Of a DNA stretch of 37,210 nt, positions 31,080 to 37,210 are shown piece by piece; the stretch's first letter is position 1, and every line of letters begins with the position of its first letter. Location of the stretch: NCBI GenBank assembly GCA_028279585.1, contig JANQNL010000034.1, positions 1 to 37,210 of the forward strand, read 5' to 3'. The notes under the pieces were generated by a model. That model ran no database searches. It saw only the letters and a list, made by a program, of their open reading frames with translations, and had not been told where the DNA came from. Position numbers and translations under genes: made by a program. This DNA is from Thermoplasmatota archaeon (GTDB lineage Archaea; Thermoplasmatota; Penumbrarchaeia; JANQNL01).

Positions 31080-32204
31080 ATGATCGAGAACCGTAAGTCA
31101 GATCACATCGACATTTGCCTTAATGAAGAGCCTGAGGCAGAGCATAACCACTTCCAGGACATCCAGCTTCGACATCATCCATTACCGAAGGTGGACTTTG
31201 ACAATATCGACACCTCCACCACGTTGTTCGGAAAGAAGCTTGAGGCCCCGATAGTCATTACAGCGATAACAGGAGGAGTCAAGGAAGCCACCCAGATAAA
31301 TTCAGACCTGGCAAAGGTCTGTGCAGAGTTCGGCATCGGATTCGGTGTGGGCTCACAGAGGGCAGCCATAGAAAAGCCCGAGCTCCGTGAGACCTACGAG
31401 GTCGTCAAGGAGTATGATGTCCCACTGGTGATCGGCAATATCGGTGCACCCCAGCTCATCCCCCAGCAGGGCCACGAGGTCATGGGCGTTGAGGACTTCA
31501 AGACCGCACAGGACATGATCGGTGCAGACATCATGGCCGTCCACTTCAACTATCTACAGGAGGTGGTCCAACCTGAGGGAGACCTCAAGTGCGAGGGCGT
31601 CGAGGATGCCATCTGGACCATAGCCAAGGAGATACCTCTACTTGCTAAGGAAACAGGCGCTGGCATGGATGGACATGCAGCCCAGCAGTTCAAGGACATG
31701 GGCTTCAAGGGCGTGGACGTCGGTGGAATGTCCGGAACAAGCTTTGCTGCTGTAGAGATGTTCAGGGCAGAGCGCTCCAAGGACCTTGTCAACACATCTG
31801 TAGGTGACACCTTTTGGAACTGGGGGATACCAACCCCGGCATCCATCATCGCTGTGAAGAACTCCACCCAGGACTTCCCGATAATGGCAACCGGTGGGTT
31901 GATCAATGGCCTGGATGGTGTTAGAGCCGTTGTCCTCGGAGCAGATGCGGGTGGATTTGCAGGGACCGTCCTTTCCTCGGCCGTGGAGGGTTACGACAAA
32001 CTGACACTTCGCATCAAGGCACTGATGAAGGAGTTCCGCGCTGGCATGTTCCTTTCAGGTGCTGCCAATGTCGAGGAGCTCAAGCAGCAGCCCTGGATCG
32101 CCACAGGAGAAGCTGGCAAGTGGATGAACGGCATGGGCTACGATAGCTGCAAGGGGTGGCACTTCGAACAGGGATATGCTATCCAAGACTGGGCAAACGA
32201 GTAG
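31080..32204 (+). CDS. fni: Type 2 isopentenyl-diphosphate isomerase (FMN-dependent)
   Basis: Interconverts IPP and DMAPP with FMN and NADPH for ether-lipid synthesis. The 374-residue TIM barrel shows RKSDHIDICL at the start, APIVITAITGGVKEATQIN, GFGVGSQRAAIEKPEL, VIGNIGAPQL, the substrate-binding VHFNYLQEVVQPEGDL, GVDVGGMSGTSFAAVEMFRA and FMN-site blocks 'MATGGLINGLDGVRAVVLGADAGGFAG'. The canonical HLNxLQE motif appears as HFNYLQE. ATG at 31080 is preferred over GTG at 31074, since GGAG lies 9 nt upstream of the ATG. It is placed 52 nt after IPK, with a TTATCA box near 31041 that might be a second promoter. Confidence 0.95.
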   Translation: MIENRKSDHIDICLNEEPEAEHNHFQDIQLRHHPLPKVDFDNIDTSTTLFGKKLEAPIVITAITGGVKEATQINSDLAKVCAEFGIGFGVGSQRAAIEKPELRETYEVVKEYDVPLVIGNIGAPQLIPQQGHEVMGVEDFKTAQDMIGADIMAVHFNYLQEVVQPEGDLKCEGVEDAIWTIAKEIPLLAKETGAGMDGHAAQQFKDMGFKGVDVGGMSGTSFAAVEMFRAERSKDLVNTSVGDTFWNWGIPTPASIIAVKNSTQDFPIMATGGLINGLDGVRAVVLGADAGGFAGTVLSSAVEGYDKLTLRIKALMKEFRAGMFLSGAANVEELKQQPWIATGEAGKWMNGMGYDSCKGWHFEQGYAIQDWANE

Positions 32205-32247
32205 GTCCGTCCTAAATGCTGCCACACTGTCAACATATCCCCTCTAA

Positions 32248-32292
32248 CATTATATACTCCAATTCATTTGCTGTCCCGAGGAGGTCATCCCC
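32248..32292 (+). promoter_or_regulatory. Promoter of the ABC exporter operon
   Basis: CATTATATACTCC (32248-32260) is a good TATA. It lies about 27 nt upstream of a start point near 32280, and GAGGAGGTCAT (32278-32288) is the ribosome site, placed correctly for the TTG at 32293. Confidence 0.5.
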
Positions 32293-33000
32293 TTGGCATT
32301 CCAAAACATCCCAAAGCGCTTCCAGCCACAGAACAAGAGCGCCATAGGTCTCACAAATGTGACTAAGGTCTACATGACAGGCAAGGTACCGATAAACGCT
32401 GTCATCGACGTTTCCATGGGCATTCCAGATGGCAAGTTCATCTCGCTCATGGGCCCGTCCGGCTGCGGCAAGTCCACCCTATTACATCTTGTAGGTGCTG
32501 TGGACAAACCCACCACCGGCACGCTCCATGTAGGCGGTGTGAGCATATCGAACCTTTCTGACAACCAGCTGGCAGACTTCAGGCGTGACACAATAGGCTT
32601 TGTGTTCCAGTTCTACAATCTCATGCCGTCCATGACCGCTGCCGAGAACATCGAGATACCAATGACCTTCAAGGGGATGCCCAAAGCAGACAGGGAAAAG
32701 AGGGTCGGCAAGCTCCTGAAGATGGTTGGTCTGGAGGACAGGGCGGACCATACCCCTAGCCTGCTATCCGGAGGAGAGCAGCAGCGGGTGGCGATAGCCA
32801 GGTCCCTTGCCAACGACCCCAAAGTCATCCTTCTCGACGAGCCCACAGGCGACCTTGATAAGAAGAGCGGTGAGGCTGTAATGGAGCTTCTCTCAAAGCT
32901 TCGAAAGGGCAAGACCTACCTCATGGTGACCCACGACCAGAACGTGGCGTCCTACTCCGACGAGACCCTGAACATGGAAGATGGAAGGATCAAGTGGTGA
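32293..33000 (+). CDS. ABC transporter ATPase (MacB/LolD-type)
   Basis: This 235-residue nucleotide-binding subunit is partner of the FtsX permease. Walker [10 protein letters not shown] (residues 54-62), Q-loop [18 protein letters not shown], signature [19 protein letters not shown], Walker [13 protein letters not shown] and the H-loop VTHDQN are all intact. The order 'FYNLMP' and 'TGDLD' is typical of MacB/LolD-type exporters. TTG at 32293 is used because GAGGAGGTCAT lies upstream and the frame has no ATG before the core; a GTG and an ATG further in would cut the first strand. The permease begins 7 nt after the stop. Confidence 0.95.
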   Translation: MAFQNIPKRFQPQNKSAIGLTNVTKVYMTGKVPINAVIDVSMGIPDGKFISLMGPSGCGKSTLLHLVGAVDKPTTGTLHVGGVSISNLSDNQLADFRRDTIGFVFQFYNLMPSMTAAENIEIPMTFKGMPKADREKRVGKLLKMVGLEDRADHTPSLLSGGEQQRVAIARSLANDPKVILLDEPTGDLDKKSGEAVMELLSKLRKGKTYLMVTHDQNVASYSDETLNMEDGRIKW

Positions 33001-33007
33001 AACTTCG

Positions 33008-35704
33008 ATGAAGGTCCACAAGTACCTATTGCACAGCTTCATGCACAACAAGCTCCGCACCACCATGGCAGTGCTATCTGTACTTGTGACGTTCTCCATG
33101 ATGATAACCATCTCACTTTTCTTCGCAACAGCCCAGGAGACAGACTTCGACGAGATCAACAAGTGGGTGGGCTATGACATCGAGGTCCAAAGTGTAGGTC
33201 ATGCAGACCTTAACCCAGTATACATGAACATAACCGAAGTGGAAGACACCCTGGATACCGTCAGCGGCATCGAGAGCGTCAACCCGGTCCTGACGACCTA
33301 TGGGATGACGCTAAAAGGGTTCGAACCTAACCACTTCTTCGAGCTCATAGGGACCTACGATGACTACCAAGCCGGATTTGTGGAATCATCTGTGGGTGAA
33401 TACAGGCTCGGTTGGGGAGAGTGTGTGCTTTCTGTGAAAGCAGCCTATTCCTTTGGTGAACAGGTAGGGAAGCATCACGCTACTGTGGGTGACAAGATCA
33501 CTGTCTGGACAGTTGTGGACGAGGAGATCGTCTCCACACAGCTCACGGTCACTGGCATATACGAGGTCAGCGGCAGGTTCAGGTGGGAGAACCCCTACGC
33601 GCACGGCTCCTACGTGGTCATGAACCTTGACTATCTCCAGAACCTAACAGGCCTCGAGAACAAGGCCTCCACCATTACCATCACGGTAGACCAGAACCTC
33701 TACGACCTCCAGGACCCAACAAATCCTGCCAAGGAAGTGGAGGCCATAGCCAAGAACACTGCGTCCAAGCTCGGGGAGGACTACGACGTCTCCGCTCCCA
33801 AGGCTGCAGCAATTGGCAACACGACCAGTTCGTTCCTTACCTCCCTATCATACCTCTTCGCGATACTCCTTCCAGCCATCTCTGGCATCCTCGTATCCTC
33901 AGTGATGAACCTCTCTGTAGAGGAGAAATCCCAGGAGATCGCTACCCTGCGACTTCTTGGTGCCAGGAGATCGTTCGTCCTAAAGGTGGTGATGGCCGAG
34001 CTTGCGTCCATACTAGCCTTCGGCATAGCCCTAGCGTTCCCATTAGGATTCCTCATAGGTCAGGCCACGATATTCCTGTTCCAGCTCGACATGCAGCTCA
34101 CAGGGCTTGAGCTCACAGGTCAGCTCATCATGCAGATCGCCATCGGCGTTGGCGTGACCGTGCTGTTCTCCATCATGCCCATCATCAGGGCGCTAAAGAC
34201 CAATCCTGCAGAGGCCATCAACAGGGTCAAGTCATCAGGGTCGTACAAGTTCGTCTCCTCCGAAGGAGTGGACAAAAAGCTCGTCCTTGGCGGACTCTTC
34301 GTCTTCATCGCCATCATGATATCGTTCTTCAGCATCCTCTGGTTCCTTCAGAGCATCCGGTCTGGCGGAGAGGAGATATGCATAGCAGCTATCGGCATGA
34401 TGATCATCATACCAGCGTCACTGTCCGTGTCGCTTCTGTTCCTGGTCCCATACATGGAGACCATCATCACGTTCATCTTCTATCCTGTGACGAAGAAGAC
34501 CAACAAAATAACTCGCAAGTCCATCAAGCGAAACGTTCGCAGGAACGTTTCAACCAACATCATCTTCGGCATAATCGTCGGGATCCTCATCCTGTTCTCA
34601 TCGATGTTCTCCTCCATCATGGCATCCACCAGGGAGAGCGCAGAAGTGGGTATAGGTTCCGAGGTCAAGGTGGACATGTGGGAGAACGAGATGCCCATTA
34701 GCGACCTGTTCACCATCCAGGAGATAGATGGTGTGGACACCGCTGGTGGTGCCACCGCATTCAAGCAGGTCACAGTATCGGATGTCATCCTGAAAGAGTC
34801 CACTAACGCGTTCGCGATAGGTTTCGACAAGAACGTTATAGATTCTGTTTACCAACAACATGTGAAACTGAAAGAAGGTTCGCGGTCCGACATACGTGAC
34901 ATGGACGACGATGACGTCACCCTTTCAACTGATGTCGCAGAAAGGCTGGACGTTTCAAAAGGGGACAAGATCTCCATAACCGTGGAACGTGATGGTGGTA
35001 CGACCAAGAAAATGTTCTTCGAGGTCAAGGCCGTTGTAGACCAGATGCCAGGATATGTCGGTGTCATAGGACGTAACACGGACGTGGACGGTATAGCGTT
35101 CTCTCTGGAAGGCTACTCCAAGGTATTTGGAATCTCCATGGAGAACCTCACCTACACTGCGATATTCATCGACTGTGAGAGCAAAGCCATAACCCCACAG
35201 GTCGTGGAGAAGCTTCAGGAAAGGTTCGGCTCCATCGAAGGTGTGTGGGTCACGGATACCCAGGAAGCCATCCTTGGACAGCAGATAGTCATGGGTGTCC
35301 TCCAGGCCGTGTTCACTGCCATCTCATCTCTACTCATGGTCGTCGCCCTGTTCTCTCTGCTCGCAAACCTTTACGCATCTGTGAAGGAAAGGGAGTATGA
35401 GATAGGCGTCCTCAAGGCCATGGGACTCAAGAACCTGGACGTCCTTGTAGCCCTGATGCTTGAAGGCCTGGCCATTGCGCTGGTCTCTATGGTCATAGGA
35501 GTGTTCTCAGGACTTGTGGTGTCCTGGCTTGGCATCTATGCTTATAACTCCGTAGCACCATTACAGTTAAGCTTCCTGCCGCCCTATGCCGTGATGGCAT
35601 ACCTGTTGATATTCACGGCCGTGATGGGCCTTGCAGGATCGTTCCTACCTGCGATACTTGTGGCTCGAAAGCCCATAATCGCACTGATGAAGCGCATAGA
35701 ATAA
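33008..35704 (+). CDS. FtsX-like permease of the MacB-type ABC exporter, two FtsX domains
   Basis: This 898-residue membrane subunit pairs with the ATPase. About 10 membrane helices: one at residues 15-40, then a soluble outer region (about 45-280), three helices (about 290-395), two linker helices (about 425-490), one near 525, a second outer region (about 545-755) and three final helices (about 765-890). Both FtsX halves show 'S...E..QEIA.LR.LGA.R' or 'Y.SVKEREYEIGVLKAMGLKNLDVL', the coupling motif to the ATPase. ATG at 33008 follows GGTGA. The open frame to 32981 overlaps the ATPase gene and is rejected. Substrate unknown; lipoprotein or peptide export is typical for this group. Confidence 0.93.
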   Translation: MKVHKYLLHSFMHNKLRTTMAVLSVLVTFSMMITISLFFATAQETDFDEINKWVGYDIEVQSVGHADLNPVYMNITEVEDTLDTVSGIESVNPVLTTYGMTLKGFEPNHFFELIGTYDDYQAGFVESSVGEYRLGWGECVLSVKAAYSFGEQVGKHHATVGDKITVWTVVDEEIVSTQLTVTGIYEVSGRFRWENPYAHGSYVVMNLDYLQNLTGLENKASTITITVDQNLYDLQDPTNPAKEVEAIAKNTASKLGEDYDVSAPKAAAIGNTTSSFLTSLSYLFAILLPAISGILVSSVMNLSVEEKSQEIATLRLLGARRSFVLKVVMAELASILAFGIALAFPLGFLIGQATIFLFQLDMQLTGLELTGQLIMQIAIGVGVTVLFSIMPIIRALKTNPAEAINRVKSSGSYKFVSSEGVDKKLVLGGLFVFIAIMISFFSILWFLQSIRSGGEEICIAAIGMMIIIPASLSVSLLFLVPYMETIITFIFYPVTKKTNKITRKSIKRNVRRNVSTNIIFGIIVGILILFSSMFSSIMASTRESAEVGIGSEVKVDMWENEMPISDLFTIQEIDGVDTAGGATAFKQVTVSDVILKESTNAFAIGFDKNVIDSVYQQHVKLKEGSRSDIRDMDDDDVTLSTDVAERLDVSKGDKISITVERDGGTTKKMFFEVKAVVDQMPGYVGVIGRNTDVDGIAFSLEGYSKVFGISMENLTYTAIFIDCESKAITPQVVEKLQERFGSIEGVWVTDTQEAILGQQIVMGVLQAVFTAISSLLMVVALFSLLANLYASVKEREYEIGVLKAMGLKNLDVLVALMLEGLAIALVSMVIGVFSGLVVSWLGIYAYNSVAPLQLSFLPPYAVMAYLLIFTAVMGLAGSFLPAILVARKPIIALMKRIE

Positions 35705-35713
35705 GGTGAGCAA

Positions 35714-36517
35714 ATGGATTATTCGAAGTTCGTCACTGACGAGATACTCGATGAGATAGCCTCTGTTGCCAAGGTGGCGTGGAACCATGGATGGGCAGAA
35801 AGCTCGGCTGGAAACCTTTCCCTAAGGCTCAATGTTGATGCAAAGCATCCTAAATCCGACCTTGTCCTCATCACAGGGACCGGTATCAGAATGAGGGAGC
35901 TTGCCGAAAATCCTGGTCCAGAGACCCTCGGTCTTTTCGAAAGGGGCGGTCAGGAAAAGCTTGAGTGCCTCTGGGGAAGCGGCAAGCAGACCTCCGAGTG
36001 GTTCTCGCACTTCGAGGTCCACAACGTCCTTGCATCCAGGTTCCCAGAGAAGCGCGCGGTCCTTCACGTTCATCCAACCTATACTCTGGCATGGCTCGAG
36101 GTAGCCTACAGGGAGATACGCTTCGCAGACTCTGTGGACGGAACCCTGGAAGACGCAGGCCATACCATCAAGAAGGGCATCTCCTTCATCACAGGCAAGG
36201 AGGACGACCACGAGGACCTCCCAAAAGAGAAGATGCGCAGGTGGGGTGTCATGGTAAGACGACTGCTTTCCCGCCTTGAAGAATCACATGTCTACCTCAA
36301 AGATGGCGTGGATGTCGTCGAGGGCATGGGCATGGGCAGCGAAGGACTGGCCACAGCAACAAGCACCGTCTTCAAAAGCGGTTGTGGAGTTGTCCTCTGG
36401 CCAAAGCATGGTGCGATAGCGGTGGGTGAGGACCTACAGGCCTGTCTTGACAAGCTCGAGGTCGTGGACAAGGCCGCGAAGGTGGACCTGCTTGTAAGAG
36501 CAAGCAAGCACGTGTAG
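35714..36517 (+). CDS. Class II aldolase/adducin-family protein, rhamnulose-1-phosphate-aldolase-like
   Basis: This 267-residue zinc-dependent enzyme, by similarity, cleaves or makes ketose 1-phosphates to DHAP and an aldehyde. The N-terminal WAESSAGNLSLRL, LVLITGTGIRMRELAENP, catalytic Glu in KQTSEWFSHFEVHNVL, the metal pair HVHPTYTLAWL and the late WPKHGAIAVGEDLQACLDKLEVVDKAAKVDLLV follow the RhaD layout. RhaD proteins are mostly bacterial, so an archaeal copy suggests gene transfer, or another substrate. ATG at 35714 follows AAGGTGAG; it is 9 nt after the FtsX stop. The second nested repeat starts 4 nt after its stop. Confidence 0.87.
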   Translation: MDYSKFVTDEILDEIASVAKVAWNHGWAESSAGNLSLRLNVDAKHPKSDLVLITGTGIRMRELAENPGPETLGLFERGGQEKLECLWGSGKQTSEWFSHFEVHNVLASRFPEKRAVLHVHPTYTLAWLEVAYREIRFADSVDGTLEDAGHTIKKGISFITGKEDDHEDLPKEKMRRWGVMVRRLLSRLEESHVYLKDGVDVVEGMGMGSEGLATATSTVFKSGCGVVLWPKHGAIAVGEDLQACLDKLEVVDKAAKVDLLVRASKHV

Positions 36518-36521
36518 TGAG

Positions 36522-36625
36522 CAAAGCTCAGAAAAAATACTGGATGAAATCGATATCCAGAACGGAATGGTCGAGTGCTAACCAGTTCTGGATATCGATC
36601 TTTTCTTCACTTTTTCTGAGCTTTG
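36522..36625. repeat. Nested inverted-repeat element, copy B (~104 nt)
   Basis: Outer arms CAAAGCTCAGAAAAA (36522-36536) and TTTTTCTGAGCTTTG (36611-36625) are perfect over 15 bp. Inner arms ATCGATATCCAGAAC (36549-36563) and GTTCTGGATATCGAT (36585-36599) are perfect over 15 bp. The apical loop is 21 nt and internal gaps are 12 and 11 nt. It matches copy A at 25889-25991 in all lengths. It sits 4 nt after the RhaD-like stop, in the 208-nt gap before the YggS gene. Confidence 0.8.
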
Positions 36626-36725
36626 TGTAACGTTCACGTCTCAGCCGAGAGTCCATCAAATAATAGTAAGCTGATAGAGCTTGCCGTCCGTAAACCTAAT
36701 GCTTCATGGGACCATTTCCCCCCCG

Positions 36726-37210
36726 ATGTCAAGAACCCAGGAGCTGCTGTCGAACATCAAGTCCATCCAGGATAGGATAGACGCTGCATCCGAGCGTGGG
36801 GGTAGGGACCCTGCCAATGTCAAGCTGCTTATCGTTACAAAGAAGCGTGCGGTCGAAGACCTTCAGGCGCTCTATGACCAGGAGTTCAGGTACTGGGGGG
36901 AATCCTATACTGAGGAGATACTCCAGCGCTTTCAACAGATGCCACAGGATGATCTCCAGTGGCATTTCATTGGGCACCTCCACAGAAAGCATGTGAACAA
37001 GATAGTTGGCAAGGTGGAGATGATCCATTCGGTGGCCAACCAGAAGCTTCTAGAAAAGATCGACAACAACGCCAAGGGCAAGAACATCCTCCAGAAGATC
37101 TGTCTCGAGGTCAACGTCTCTGGTGAGGAACAGAAGCAGGGATTCACCCCAGACCAGGTCCGTGAGCTCTACATCTCTGGGCTCATGGACGGTATTGGGT
37201 ATGCCTCGGT
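36726..37210 (+). CDS. YggS/PLPBP family PLP-binding protein, 3' truncated by window end
   Basis: 161 residues are visible before the window ends. The protein is an alanine-racemase-like barrel that binds pyridoxal phosphate and keeps PLP in balance in the cell; it has no known catalytic activity. Blocks: VKLLIVTKKRAVEDL with the PLP Lys39, FRYWGESYTEEILQRF, LQWHFIGHLHRKHVNKIVGKVEMIHSVANQKLLEKI and ICLEVNVSGEEQKQGF. In most members the text is GENRVQE at the second block; here it is GESYTEE, a small variation. The ATG at 36726 has no ribosome site and follows CCCCG, a leaderless context also seen before 27863. Confidence 0.93.
   Translation, partial: MSRTQELLSNIKSIQDRIDAASERGGRDPANVKLLIVTKKRAVEDLQALYDQEFRYWGESYTEEILQRFQQMPQDDLQWHFIGHLHRKHVNKIVGKVEMIHSVANQKLLEKIDNNAKGKNILQKICLEVNVSGEEQKQGFTPDQVRELYISGLMDGIGYAS

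Overview
The window looks like chromosomal DNA of an uncultured archaeon, most likely from the Thermoplasmatota or a related euryarchaeal group. The case rests on four things. An isopentenyl phosphate kinase sits next to a type 2 IPP isomerase. A short archaeal-type FKBP with a SlyD-like insert is present. Many genes start without a leader, about 25-30 nt behind a TATA box. Genes inside operons instead use GGTG/GGAG Shine-Dalgarno sites, often written as GGTGAT before the start. The lineage is inference; no rRNA, tRNA, CRISPR array, integrase or transposase was seen.

Layout. 1-4730: a glutamine-amidotransferase-like protein with an ArsR-type regulator, a small helical protein, a bacterial-looking GH13 alpha-glucosidase, an alkyltransferase-like DNA repair protein, and two unknown proteins fired from one two-way promoter. 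4724-10753: a DraG-family ADP-ribosylglycohydrolase, divergent from a six-gene unknown operon made of a formylglycine-enzyme-fold protein, two tandem paralogous membrane proteins, a triple zinc-ribbon protein and two orphans. 10794-12768: single-gene units, namely an internally duplicated protein, a Spo0M/arrestin-like protein and a V4R-like domain protein. 12769-17547: a two-domain ThyX-like protein, a DUF1624/HGSNAT-like membrane acyltransferase with an alpha/beta hydrolase, an FKBP and a CDF metal transporter. 17586-21647: a giant AT-rich GLUG/PKD surface protein. 21779-25819: flavodoxin, membrane-anchored hydrolase, a 45-residue micro-protein, GT4 glycosyltransferase and UDP-GlcNAc 2-epimerase. 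26048-32204: a second V4R-like protein, a CNNM/CorC-like protein, a PlsC-type acyltransferase, a GRAM-like/SHOCT protein, and the IPK-IDI2 isoprenoid pair. 32293-37210: a MacB-like ABC exporter, a RhaD-like class II aldolase and the start of a YggS/PLPBP protein.

How genes work together. IPK and IDI2 make IPP and DMAPP for ether lipids, yet a bacterial-style acyltransferase lies just upstream. The GT4-WecB pair overlaps by 4 nt and probably builds a ManNAc-containing glycan for the cell surface. The ATPase and FtsX permease form one exporter.

The most unusual signal is non-coding. Two copies of a roughly 104-nt nested inverted-repeat element (25889-25991 and 36522-36625) share helix lengths, internal gaps and apical-loop size. 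They differ by paired base changes in both helices, as expected of a conserved structured RNA or DNA element. A separate run of three stem-loops lies at 27667-27790, and several promoters carry long inverted repeats that could be operators.
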